From the NCBI GenBank assembly GCA_902702965.1, contig CACRXP010000012.1, forward strand, positions 2,258,957 through 2,322,956: a stretch of 64,000 nucleotides of DNA, given 5' to 3'. Positions 1 to 12,800 of this stretch are shown here, one piece after another. The position numbers and the translations under genes are program-made. Under the pieces are notes generated by a model, which worked only from the letters and a program-made list of their open reading frames with translations, was not told where the DNA came from and made no database searches. How positions within the stretch are numbered: the first letter of the stretch is position 1; each line of letters opens with the position of its first letter. This DNA is from Spirometra erinaceieuropaei. Taxonomy: Eukaryota; Platyhelminthes; Cestoda; Diphyllobothriidea; Diphyllobothriidae.

Positions 1-46
<46 letters not shown>
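1..46 (+). repeat. (CAT)n microsatellite
   Basis: Perfect trinucleotide repeat from the window edge to about 46; it may continue outside the window. Confidence 0.97.
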
Positions 47-48
<2 letters not shown>

Positions 49-599
49 CTCTATTCGCCCCTCTCACACAAACAGTCCCTCCGTCGGCCGGTCTTGGAGG
101 ACTTTACGTTTTATGGCTATCTTTGCCTCTGAAGACGGACCCCCTCTTCCGTCTCAATTAACGGGCGTTTTTCTGTTCAACTGCACGAAACCGATTGCTT
201 ACCCAACTGGAAACGAATCTTCTTTTTCGCTCATTCGCGCTAATTTTCCAAGCCCCGTCCTGGGTCCCCTCTCTTTAATTTGAACACAACAACGTGAATC
301 TGTTTACGTAAGGGGGGTTTCGTATCCAGTAACTTTGGCTTATTGTTGACAGGCATAACATCTCTCTAACCCCACCGCTCAGATAATTTACGCATTCAGA
401 GTGAGTGAGAGAGAGAAGGAGAATTAAATTGACAGAATTCGTACCTTTATGTACTCAATTAAGGAAGTGAGAAGGGCGGAGGTCAACTTGCCACCCGCCC
501 CACTCTCCGATTTTGCAAAGACCCAACAGAAAATTTACAATTTGATACGCTCAAAAATTTCTTAGCGTTTGCCCCACCCCCCGTGTGGCTGCTGCCAGA
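47..599. other. 3' flank of P4HA, no other feature seen
   Basis: Pyrimidine-rich, with a short GA-rich tract near 402-420. It probably contains the 3' UTR (minus strand). No recognisable repeat or ORF. Confidence 0.4.
274..279 (-). terminator. Possible ATTAAA poly(A) signal downstream of P4HA
   Basis: The minus strand reads ATTAAA about 320 bases after the P4HA stop. It is the only hexamer of this kind I found in the downstream flank; no AATAAA is present on that strand within the window. Confidence 0.3.
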
Positions 600-860
600 C
601 TACAAGTCGACATCGGTGGGGTCGGACACGTCACGATAGGGTAGACAGGGACGCAGGAATTCCTGTCCGCGCTCCCGGATCCACTTGTTCATGACCCACT
701 TGCTGCCGGCCAGCACAGGACAGGCTGCGTGCCGGGAGCGGACGTCACCATCACCACTGCGAAGGAGGTTGTACCAGAAGACGGCGGCCCGCTCCACTGG
801 CTGAACTCGGGCTCCAGTCCGTGTGAAAACTGTGGCTCCACCGGCTTGGACGTTCGTCAA
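600..860 (-). CDS. P4HA: P4HA exon 9: C-terminus with catalytic His and Lys
   Basis: Encodes residues 492-577 and ends at TAG (600-602). It contains LTNVQAGGATVF, AAVFWYNLLRSGDGD, SRHAACPVLAGSKWVMNKW and ERGQEFLRPC. H535 is the third iron ligand and K545 binds the 5-carboxylate of 2-oxoglutarate. The spacing from H465 to H535 (70) agrees with human H412 to H483 (71). The acceptor is actttcag/TTG, phase 0. There is no KDEL-like tail, as expected, since ER retention comes from the beta subunit. Confidence 0.96.
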   Translation of the reverse strand: MTNVQAGGATVFTRTGARVQPVERAAVFWYNLLRSGDGDVRSRHAACPVLAGSKWVMNKWIRERGQEFLRPCLPYRDVSDPTDVDL

Positions 861-3800
861 CTGAAAGTGGAGAAGAAGAGATTCTAGCAAGATGGGCTGA
901 AAAGGTGCAATGCCTTCTTATTTAATGCGGGGGCTTGTTGACTACTGCGGAGTTGAAATAGTCGGGCTAAGGGTCTAGAGTTGTGATAGTATTGACCTCA
1001 CTGAAGTAACAGCCTACTGCGTACATCAAGCGTGCGCTTATGGATTTTGACGAAGATGTTTTCTCAAAAACTTTCGGAACATTCGTCCGACCGCATTTGG
1101 AGTACGACATACAAGCCTGGAGACCGTGGGCGGTTGTGGATCAAAACTGCCTCGAAAGGAAAGCCACGAAGATGGCTAGGGGTCAAAGCTCCTTTCCTTA
1201 TGCAACCCGCTTAATAAATCTGAACCTCCTCCCTTTGAGTTACAGACAACTTCGGGGGGATCTCTTGCAAGCATTCCGCATTGTAAAGGGGCAGGATTGC
1301 AGCCTGGTCTTCGAGGACTTTTTTGAATTTGTTACCACGACCAATCTCCGAGGTCACCCGTTAAAACTGCGTACTCAGCAGGCAAGGCTGGATGTGCGGA
1401 AGTTCTCCTTCTCTGTTCAAGTGGTCAAACCATGAAATGGTCTTCAGCAGATGTTGTGATGTCACCATCTATACAAAGTTTTAAAAAGAACCTTGACATA
1501 TTTATGTTCCGAAATGACCAAGAGCGATGAGAATCAGAGCCCACCCCCTGTGACCTACCATTATGAGCTTGTTTGAACTATTTCAGCCCAGAACATTTTC
1601 CTGTATACCACACATTTTTTTGCGTTGCAAACAGGGTACTCAAAGGCTTACGCCTATTTCCCTCAATAAACTGAACTGAGCTAAAAAACAAAATCTTCAG
1701 GCTTGGTAGTATGTGGCGTACTGTTAGACCAGGAAACTTGCTTCAGCACAGTCCGAACACAAATCACTGTCTGGCCCCTGCCGCGAAACCATGGCGAATC
1801 TCTTTTCTGCGAAACGTTGAATATTGCTATCCTCTCAAGTTCTCGGTGAACTTTGAATTGTCTGATTAACTTGAAAAAGAATCTAAAGGATCAGTTCATC
1901 CGGTTGGATCTCATTTCGTAGTCGTACCTGTAGTAAGCAAGCTCCAGACTGACCCCTAACCCTAACCCCAACCTCTAGCCTTAACCCCTAACCCCTTACC
2001 ACAACCCCTAACCCTTAACCCCTAACCCCAACTCCTAGCCCTAACCCCTAACAGGTGCGACTACGATATGAGATCTTTCCGTCTATCGTTACCTTTGCGA
2101 CAAAGAAGCGAAGTGCGCAGGAAAATTAGTCCCGCTAAAACCCTTTGTGCCGAGGGTTGAATAGACAGTAACATTTCTCATACTGACGTTTCGAGGGGAC
2201 CCGACCGGCGAACTTCTACAACGTCGCTTAAACTCTACTGTCGTGCGCACGTACCCCGGCCAACAGGTCAAGACTCGTTTTCTCGAGCACTCCGCTTCTT
2301 CGTCTTGAAGGTAAGGACAGGCTGCCTTTTCATCTACGTTCTCATTTACTTCTGTTGAGCAGGTTATAGTGTTCGAACAGATAGGCGCCCATCCAGGCGG
2401 ATGCAAGTGCACTATTTTACTCGACTTAATCGAGGCATGGAAAAGTTCATCTCCAGCGCAGATGTGGCTCACTTGGTGGACAGCGGCTACGGGGCAGATG
2501 ACATGTCTGGACGTCCTCAACCCTCTCCCCACAATTCCCGTTCACTGTCTGTTTTTCAAGTTTCGCTGCTCTGCCATGCCTTGCCGGGCAGGCATGGTGA
2601 CTAATAATCGAAAACATGCGTCTGCCGACTTTTCTTCGTATATGAGAAGTGTTTACCGAGACAGCGGCCTATTTGACGACATCTGCCAGTGGTGTGCCAA
2701 GTCCCATACTGCAAGCCCGAGGTTTGAACGTCAGCCAGCGGACTGATGCACCCCATCTCCACGAGAACTGACTGTTCCCAATCCCAGCCGACATGAGGAG
2801 GGCTCGTGGTGCAGCGGTTGGAGGGTGTTGTTCGACTATTAGCTGACTTGTGTTCAAACATCGAGCCTGCAGTCGGGGACCGGAGAATCAGTGGCTGCTG
2901 GCATCGGAGGAGTGTGCGTGTGTTTGTGGTTGTCTGGGTCAGTTAAACTTTCCAAAGACTGAAGAGCCTCGCATTAGCCTAAATCAAGTCTCCACGCCAA
3001 AGTGATTCCCCTCTCCCCTCCATGCATTTTAACTGACTTAGTTTCTTGTCGAAAATGAGTTTTTCACACTGGGGGGGGGGGAGCTTGTTTGACTGAGGAA
3101 GGCTGATAGTCTGCGCAGCATGCTAGTAACGAAGCCATAATTAAACGTAATCAGAGCCAGTGCCTTCATGGTGGGGTTTTTACAACCGGACCCAGATCCA
3201 AACCTCTGGCCTGCCCCTCCCTACCTCCCCCCCCGCGGAGTTAGTCTACTGATGTCGGACGACAGCAGACAGTTTCCTCTGTTTTTCACGGCATTGCTGC
3301 TGAGCTGTTATGGCTGCATAATTGGCAGGGGATCCCTAAAAGGTATGCTATGTGGTGAGTTTCCATAATCAAATTTTAGGCCTCACATCAGAGACTTTAA
3401 GTAGACAGTAGCCGACAAACTTCATTCCAGATGTCACCTGCCTGTCTTGTATTAAAGTACCGCTGACTGATGATGGCGACTAGGTCCAAAACGACCATCT
3501 CGCTCTGGTAAGGGTAGGGTATGTAACCCCCCCCGCCGGATGGTTGGTGTGCTTCAGAGCGGTTTGCCTGGCAGTAGGTGGTGAAAGGGGCTATGCATGA
3601 AGGAGCGCATTTTGACTTCCAATAGCGTACAGTAGATGTGCTAACTCATGAAATGCCAACCAAAATTTCGAAATGCGTTCTGGTTTCGAAAAGATAAATT
3701 AAGTAGTGTTGTAAAAATAATCATGATGCAGCATAAATCTATAATGATTCAGCTACCACAGGGTGTAGGCTTTTGAATGAACTTATTTTCGACTGCATGC

Positions 3801-6800
3801 AAGATCTATACTTTGCAAAAAATGACTACTTAAGTAGTATGTAAGTTTCTCATTGATTTTCGATGCCCTTAAAAATTCAATTATATTTCATGGAAAACAT
3901 GCATAAAATATTCATTCTTTTACTTATCCGGTAGAAAATCACGTCTTCTTCCAATTTTATACTCAAAAGAAGAGTATAATACGGTTTTAAAAAAGTTTCT
4001 AATTGTAAGATTTTTTAATACCGTTAAATGGCCGCTCATGAAACGTCATGTATCTGCATTTACGAATGTGGCTTGTAAAGTTAACAATATTGCTCAAATC
4101 CACTGCTTAATTTTATGAACCTCATATGGTCTCCTCTTAACATCGTAGAGAAATGCATGCGACAACACTACTTAATTTATCTTTTCGAAACGAGAACGCA
4201 TTTCGAAATTTATTGTTGACATTTCATGAGTTAGCACATCTACTGTATCAACATTAAAGTTTCCCATTTTGGACTCAGAGTTAGGGTTTAAAGAACAGTT
4301 GAAATCGGTCTCGGTTGATTATTCAGGGGACTAGGGTTGCCAAGCTTGAACTACGGTTTGGGGTTTGAGGCTGAGGCTAGGGCTAGGGTTTTAGGGCTTG
4401 GCTTAAGGTTACGGTCACGTCCAATTTTTCTTTAAATGCTTACGAATGAGAGATTTCCCACTGAAGGCATGGTCATGGCTGGCGTTAGGTTTGTAGCTAA
4501 CTACGGTCTTTCCAAGGGGCTAACATACCATATTTTTTGCCTTCTCACAGAGGCCAAATCTACCAAAAATAGTTCAGAAAAGATGTGGTAGACTTTTGAG
4601 AGAAGTTTGCGGAGCAGCAGTAATAAGGTGAAATTTACAAAAATGTGGTCCCATCGGTTCAACAGAAAGGTGTGGCTAACTTACGTAAACCATGAAGGTA
4701 GCAATTCGATTTCCGTGTTTCCTTTCATAGGCATCCAGTTCTCTTCTCTGTTAAAGGAAAGTAGGAATAATCTTGATAACTTGTGCAAGTATTGTCAGAT
4801 GGAAAAGGTGAAAGTGGCTTTCATACACGACCTTTTATAGGGCTATTCTTTGGTGAAAATACAACCCTAGTCAATATTTCTGGGTCGAAATGTCAAAAGG
4901 GCATCAGCTAAAAAACCCGTGATATAATTAGAAGTACAGTAGAAGGACAACGATCACTGCTGTGAGCGGCGACTGTTTTGAAAAAAGAACTTCGAGGGCT
5001 ATCAGATCCAACTGTGGAGGCAAGAACAGAAGCATAAAGCATTGAAGAAAAGTTGATGAGGCAAGTTCTGTTCCCGCCTCCATTTAATAAATCCAATTAC
5101 CGTCAGTTCTTTCCATCATACTGTTAATTGTCCGGTTTCCTCCTCTGCATTCTGATTTTCGTTTGGTTTTTGACCTCGCGGTTCTGGCTTTTCTAACATC
5201 CTGCTGTTCTGTTCGCGGAAATTCCCATATTAGAGGGGTTGCAGTTGTGTTTTCCCCTATACTGCGAGGACCCCCTCCCTAGTGCATGTGCCTTACGATG
5301 TGTCAATCTTCTCCGGCAGCTGTAAAAACTCTTTTCCCTCTCCTACACTCTCTCCCTCAGCAACGCGAACTGTGCAGCAGGTCACAGAAGATGCGTGGCC
5401 GTACTTCCTATCAGAAATTTCAGGCCGCTACTCTCCCATCCGCCTTCGGTCTGGTCGCCTTGGTGAGATTTCTCCTCAATGCGTTAGGCGCTAATGGAAT
5501 AGAATAGAAGACTTCTTGCTTTAGTTTACCTCTGGGTTGGTGTCCTGCACACGCCGAGACGTGGGGTCTAGTTTACTTGCGGTTATTTTTCATCACACGC
5601 TAGTGCCATGCGCTTCAATCGTGTAACTATGGCGCCCAGCTGAGATCTGAGGCAGTACATACGCAATTAGCGAATCGAGTGCCAGCTACAGACCCGAGTG
5701 GCATTTCCCCATACGGTTGTATCGGTCTGGTCAGAAATACACATGTCAGTAAGGTTGTCTCTTTAGTATATTTATGGGCACTTTCGTGGGAAACTGGTTG
5801 TCACTTACAGAGGCGGACGAAGTCACATGAGGGCGGCTGATGTGCCTCCCTGCTACCAGTGAATTTCGGTGAAACGTGGTTACGTTGTGGACGAGAGGCT
5901 AGCCATGTCGGAGGGCTTATAAGGGATCGGCCGCTTTAATTGTCGTGACACAGTCTTATCAGATGATCAAGAGGGGTGCGGGAAGGGAGGATGGAGCCAG
6001 TAAGTCGCCCCAACCATGATTCACTTCATTCGAAATTCATAAATGCTCCCTCGAAATGCCCGCATTCATAATCATCATCGGGTTCTACGGAGAACTATTG
6101 CTGCAGGTCGGCGACATACCCGTCTCATTGATTCACACCCGTCACGTCCTTACTGATTTCAGTTCGCGGCGGTCCCAACTTGGTTCCGTCAAAATTTAGG
6201 CATTTCTCCTGCCTCACATCAAGAGGACCCTGCGTTGCTTTAATCAACACTCCTTACAGAAAAATCGCAGATTTTGAAGCGCTGGGCGGCGCACTCCAGA
6301 ACCGTCCTCAAGCGATCATCCACAGTCTCTGACGCCGCCCCTGCCCGGTTCCCCTAAGTGGAGACGAACAACGACCTGGACCCCTCGCCTCCCTTTCCAT
6401 AAACACGTAGAGTCGTGCACTAGCTGTCTGACGAGTGAGTACCGGGCTCCGACGTGGTCCCCGTTGAATTCTAATTGCATGGCGGCTCCCGGGTGATGAA
6501 AAATTTACAATTATGCCCCAGATGATGTGGCGCCAATGAAAAGTTCCCAGAATTTCAGAATTTTCAGAATTTCGCCCATCTATACAAGCGGTCAAGTAAC
6601 CAACAACTCTGTGACAGCCACAGAGGAATGCGGCTGCTAAAAATCGCCGGAAAAATCTCCGTTTGCATCCTTCTCAATCGTCTCAACGGGCATCTGGACC
6701 ACGGACTTCTCTCAGGAGGCCAGTATGGCTTCCGAGGACACCGCGGAACAACCTACATGATCTCTGCGATCCGGCTACTGCAAGAGAAGTGTCAGGAAAC

Positions 6801-9800
6801 GGTTACCAACCTCTATAGTAATTTCGTGGACCTGACGAAAGTCTTGGACGCAGTTAGTCGTGATGGGCTCCTGAAAATCCCGCAGGAAATTAGATGTCCC
6901 GAGCAACTTACGCACATGGTGCGTCAGATCCATAACCGGGATGATGGCGTGCGTCGCGGAAAATGGAGCCGTCTTTGAAGCATTTGCAGTATCTGTCCCC
7001 ACACTCGGTTTGATACTTCTTTTCGATGGGCGTTCATCGTGATGAGGCCCTAAGATCAGCATCGCCTACCGGATTGGACATCAGCTTCTTAATACCCGAC
7101 GAGTGCAAGAGTCTACGCGGACCTAACAACCACATCAGCTACTCTTCGTTGACGAATGCGCAATCAATGTCACAACCTCTCATCTGCGACAGTCTCTGAC
7201 GATGGGTTCGAATGAGAATCCGAAAATTCAGACCAATAATTTTCTCGTTCCAGTGATCGCATGCTCATCTTCTGTACTGCTTCCTGGAACTCGTCTGTTC
7301 GCCCTTATCAGCAATGTCGCATCCGGTGCAGCCATTCAAAGAAGCATAGACCTCTTCGCCTCCGGATACGCAAGCTTCAAGCTGACCATCAGCATAAACA
7401 AACGGTACTCATGCATCAGCCATCACCCAACACTGAATACAACGCCACTCAAATCACTGTCAACTGCACCCAAGTCAAAAATTTAGGACAATGTTATTGC
7501 CTACAAAGACAAGGGAGACTGGGAGGGCCACCCCTGGCTTATTAGCCGTCGACAGCCGGTCATACCCAACCCCCAGGTGTGGAATGCCTGAAGCTCGAAC
7601 TCGCGACCTGTTATTTAGAATTTCAACGCTTCTAACCACTGAGCCAGGGGTATGACTGGCTGACGACGGCTAATAAACCAGAAATGGCCACTCCAGTCTT
7701 CCCTGTCTTTGTCGGTAATGACATATCATGCGCCGCCATGCGGCTGCTGGTTGGGCTCGAGAGAGAGAGAGCCCGTAAGGCACAACGGAACGAGTGAGTT
7801 CCGAAAGGACGATCGGTGAGCACCCCTCTATCACCGTGGATGACTTAGCCCATCTATGTAGTACACTCCTAAGCAGCATCAAAACCGACTCCAAAGTGGT
7901 CCATCATATCTCCAAAACCAGCTGGACCTTTGGCCGGTTGCAGGCCATCTTCTGGAACCGTCATCGACTTCGGCACAACGGGAAGCTCAAAATATACGGG
8001 GCGCTAGTCCTGACAACGCTACTATACGGGCGGAGACCTGAACCGTCAAGGCCAATCAATCCAGAAAACTCAACCAATTACGCCTCGCCGAGAGAGGCGC
8101 ATCTGTGGTCCAGTGTTTCTGGTCGCCAGATATCGCCGCATGGACAGCGTGAACACGACAGACACGAACAGGGAAAATGACTCATCCGCAGCCGGTATTG
8201 GCTATCCACGCGCGATGCACAAAGTGGGACGAACGATCTGGTCGTTTTAGAAAGCACACTGTTCACAGAACGCTCCTGTCTCCGAAAATAGGCAATCGAA
8301 CTCGTTGCTTAACGCGCCGGACTGCAAACACACTCCTCTCCCTAAAACATGCCGTTCATCTAACCGCTTGCATCTCGCAACTGAATGGTTGGAAAACAGT
8401 TGCCCTAACCCCTAACCCCAACCCCGACAGTATTATGTCCCTGAAGAAGGAGACACGATCGCTGGGAGAAGAGCTTTATTAGCCTGACGTTTCGGAGTCC
8501 TGCACGAATCCATCATCAGAGACAACAGTAGATATGGGTGATCCACGCTCAAGGGGCTCCATTAAGGCGGTAGCATGGCGACTGCATCCTATAAATACTG
8601 CAGCCCCTTGTGCGTGAATTACCCATATCTACTGTTGTCTCTGATGATGGATTCGAGCAGGAATCCGAAACGTCAGGTTAATAAAGCTCTTGTCCCAGCG
8701 ATCGTGTCTCCTTATTCAAGACTACTTCCTGGGACTAGTCTTTTCGCTTCTATTAGCAGTATTTTGTCCATCAGGTGGGAATCCATAACCACATCTTACC
8801 CCGCGTCTATCTCGTATCTGCATTTTGCCAGCCGTTCTGTGGGTGAATACCTTGATCACCGCGGAGGGGGTGGGGGGGGGAATAAATGTTGCTTTGGGAA
8901 GCAGCTAGTACTATGGCTATTGGGAAATCTCGGTGATTTAACCCGCGTCGGGCACCTGCAGCCTCTCAAGAAAGCAGGACTGAAGGAGAGAAAAGCACAA
9001 GCACAGTCCTTGTGCTTTTATTCTCTGAAAGCGCAAAAGTCAGCCACTTACGCGTGCATGATCGAAGTGGGGAGCGTAGTGGCCCCCGAGACCGTAATTG
9101 GCGACCTGCAACTCCTCGCTCTCTTCCATACTCAGTCCAGTTGCAAATTCGATCCTCTTATTAATGGACTTGATTATGGGTGTGAGGTCGTTGGGGAGCC
9201 ATACGCTGAAAAGATGTAACAGTTTTGTGGTTTGGAGTGCAGGAAGTAATTTGACTAAATGGCAGGCAAAACTTGCTTTACACTCGAGTAGATGGGACCG
9301 AAAACAGAACGGTTTTATTAAACGGCCGTCAGTTAGTCATCTAAACAACAATATACTCGGAAGAACCGCCTACAACGATCGCTTATAAAGTGTGTCTTGC
9401 TCTTTTTTACCTCGTTTTTTATGATACAGGGATTTAAAAATAGTGTTGGGGCTGTGCCCTACTCTGGGCTGGGTGTAGGTCTAGTCAGTGAAGCCTCATT
9501 TCTCCTGATTTTTTTTGCGGCAAAATAAACTCTTGCCAAGCTTTTGAAGTACGTGTTGTGATATGTTTACATGGAGTGTCGTGGTTAGGTGCTTGCTGAA
9601 GGGAAGAATAAAGGTCAAGGTTAGGTCTGCCTTTCATACAAGGAAGAATTAAGGCGCTCCCTTGGCAATAAAGATCAGGACTAGGGTTTGGGCTTTTCAG
9701 AGCCTGTTACAAGACGATTCTAGCCGGAGTAATTAATCGAATCAATAATGAATTGGTATGCAGTCTAGGCAACGTGGGGTTCGACATCTTTCTCCCTCGA

Positions 9801-12800
9801 GGTTACTAAATAAGAGGCGACATCACGGCCACCGGGTCTGTGTAGATTGCAGTCGATGACAGCAGCGACTGAACTGAAAATAGCCATTTTAGTCCAGCTT
9901 TTGAAATTGCCGAACGGTTAACTCCTCTCAGATTTGCGAATATGACTTTTATGTCAAGAAATTCATAACCATCTGAAAGGCCGAAGGACATAACAGGCTT
10001 ACAGGTCTTCTTTTTACTTTTAAGGATACCAGGCCGAAGAGCTGGTCATCGAGGGTCAGAAGTTGAGGGTGGCCGATCCAAATCCCGATGGTCAACCGAC
10101 CCAGCGTTACTTTATATTAATTGCATTTTTTATACTGTCTAAGTTTTGTGTGTTTGCATATTCTATCGAGTTTGTTGCCATTTCCAGGATGGACAAGCTG
10201 CTGAAGAGAAATCACATGCTGACCACTTAAGTAGCATGCAATTTTCCCATTGATTTTCAATGCCCCGAAATGTCCAATTATACTTCATGGAAAACATGCA
10301 TAAAATAATCATTTTTTTTTCACTCGTTCGGTAGCAAATCACGTCTTCTTCCAATTTTATACTCGAGGGAAGAGTATGATTCGATTTTAAAAAAACTCTT
10401 CCAATTTCCAACTAATTCTAAACCAGACCTGCTGTTATACTTGCACTCGGGGTTTCTAAACTACAAGTCGTATATTTTCCGTGTACGGAAAATCAGGCAT
10501 TTCTCTACGGTGTTAAGAGGAGACCACATGGAGGTCATAAAAGTTAGCAGTGACTCTAAGTCATATTGTTAACTTTACAAGCCACATTGGTAAATGCAGA
10601 TACATGACGTTTTATGAACGGCAATTTCACGGTATTAAAAAATCTCACAATTAGAAACTTTTTTGAAACCGAATTATACTCCTCCTTCGAGTATAAAATT
10701 GAAAAAAAGACGTAATTTTCTACCAAATGAACAAATGAACGAATATTTTAAGTATTATTCACGGAATATAACTTAACTTTTAAGGGCATCGAAAATCAAT
10801 GAGAAAATTGCATGCTACCTAAGTAGTCATTTTTTGCAGAATATAGATCATGCATGCAGTCGGAAATAAGTTCTTTCGAAAGGAGGCACCCTGAGGTAAC
10901 TGAAACATTATAGAATTATGCTGGACTATGATTATTCTTACAACCCTACTTAATTGATCTTTTCGAAACAGAAACGCACTTCGAAATTTCGGCCGACATT
11001 TCATGAGTTAGCCTTCCCACTGTATATTCCATGCCTACGCCTTCGTATAACCCAACCCCTGGCTTGGTTACTCCTGAGGCTCGAGCCCCGGTTATAAAGT
11101 TCAACACTCTAACCAATGATTCATGAATTCGTCTCGTAGATTGTGATCGGGTGCATAAACTATGCTGGAAGGACCTTCACCGATTGGCTTACTGGATATA
11201 CCTGTTTCGGCGTGCATGGGAGCTCGATCAAGTTAATACTGTCGATCGCGGGCGACAAGATAAGGAGCTCATTGATTTGTAACGGGCAGCCATCATGACC
11301 GGTCTGGCGTCATTGTTCAAGACCTCGCTGCCTCCAGATAATCCACCCTTTTGCAGTGAGCCGTTCCAGACACGCTGACCTGAAGCCACACAGCCGACAG
11401 CTCGGGCATACCTGCGTCCGAACAGCCGCCGCAGCTGCCCATGCGGCCACTTGAACGCACTCCACCCCCTGCAACCGCAACCTGAGCCACTGGGATACCG
11501 CCCCTCGGCAAATGCAACACACACACTGACTGGACACCGCTTGAGCTTGGCCCACGAGCCTACAAAAGCGGCCGCCACCACTATCTCAAGGGCTCTCAGG
11601 CATGACTGAACACAGTCAACACCAGCCCTGGCTTCGCCAGTGGCCACTACCGCCTGAGAGGACAACTCCGGGTGCTGTGCACAATAAAACCCTCATTCTG
11701 GTGTCTTCCGTCTTCTCCTTCCAACATTGGATTTGCCCTATTTATGGTAGCGCTAAGACTACACCCATTCTCACGGCTGTGCCGCAACAGGCTCATTGGT
11801 TAGGATGTTGGATTTATGAACGCTTAATAACCAGAAGAACGTTGGTTCGAACCTCATGTGGCCCCAAACCTGGGGTTGGATAAGGCTGGCTGACGACGGC
11901 TAACAAGCCAGAAAGGACCACCCAAATCCTCCTTGACTTTGTCGGTAATTTCTTTCTGCATACATTACCAGTCGGCGTGCAACAGCCTGTGAGGGCCTTA
12001 GGTTGAGCCTTAAGGCAAAAACGGGGTGAGTATGTCCCGTAGTCTGATTGATGATCGCCCCCTTACCCTATTTCGCTTTTTGTATTAAAGAGTATGCCTA
12101 CGTAGAAATATGGCCTATGGGCATTTTGTAAATTGACGCATTTGCCCCCCCCCCACCAGAGCTGCTAGAAACTAAAATGATCAACAGTGAGACCTATAGT
12201 TCATATACCAGAAAGCGTATGTAAAACGCTCAGAGGGCAACACATATACCGTAACTGCTGAAGATACGGCAGACAGCTGAAAAAAGTGAGCGAAACACGT
12301 GTTTGGGCTTTAAGTCAGTAGGCGTGTTGGGGCAGGGCAAATCAATCAGTATTAGCATATTGCTGACTGCCTGCCTGTTGGTAGCCGAACGAAGTCGAGA
12401 CATTCCAGCTCAAGCGTCCATATCAACGTTCGAACCAAACCTGAAAAGCTTTTTCCTGAGGAATTTACTCCAAGCATGCAAATTTCTCATCGATGACATC
12501 AAAAATCCTAATACGGCACGAAGTATCCAGGTAGATGCGTTTTTGGTCTACCTTATTTGTAGATAGCAAGACATTGCCGAAGTGATCAATTCTGAGAATA
12601 TTTTTAGAACAAACTGCAGACTGCACAGCGTGCATCCCAATCAGGACGACTGCTTCTTACTTCGCACGGTGTTGGTGAATGTGTCCGGTTCAACGTCTTT
12701 CCAGCAATTGAAATCTGTCAACGGCGTTACGCACGCCACTTTCCGTAGCTCAAGCGTCCATATCGACGTTCGGAACAAACCTGAAAAGCTTTTCCTAAGG

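Larger units (their letters stand above)
6628..8180 (+). pseudogene. LINE reverse-transcriptase relic split by two insertions
   Basis: Three pieces of one non-LTR reverse transcriptase in order. Piece 1 (6628-6960): KISVCILLNRLNGHLDHGLL, QYGFRGHRGTTYMI, LLQEKCQETVTNLYSNFVDL, then TKVLDAV (palm motif with a degraded F-D). Piece 2 (7140-7170, 7330-7485): the catalytic F/YADD region reads decayed (SSLTNAQSM), followed by QRSIDLFASGYASFKL and a frame-shifted MHQPSPNTEYNATQITVN. Piece 3 (7860-8050): HHISKTSWTFGRLQAIFWNR, LKIYGALVLTTLLYG. Frameshifts and stops separate the blocks. A hammerhead-like element sits at 7190-7325 and a SINE pair at 7486-7815. Dead copy in intron 7. Confidence 0.85.

Noticed and set aside
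1953..2052. True telomere or chromosome end
   Set aside because: The arrays are short, degenerate, occur several times inside the window and are bounded by inverted repeats.
8575..9219. 214-codon plus-strand open frame
   Set aside because: It runs through a hammerhead-like repeat and a poly-G run and overlaps P4HA exon 7 on the other strand. Chance frame.
9806..9991. Minus open frame with NRSAISKAGLKWL considered as the missing P4HA exon
   Set aside because: It does not match the RATV…YRISK block. The true exon was found at 14037-14107 with correct phase on both sides.
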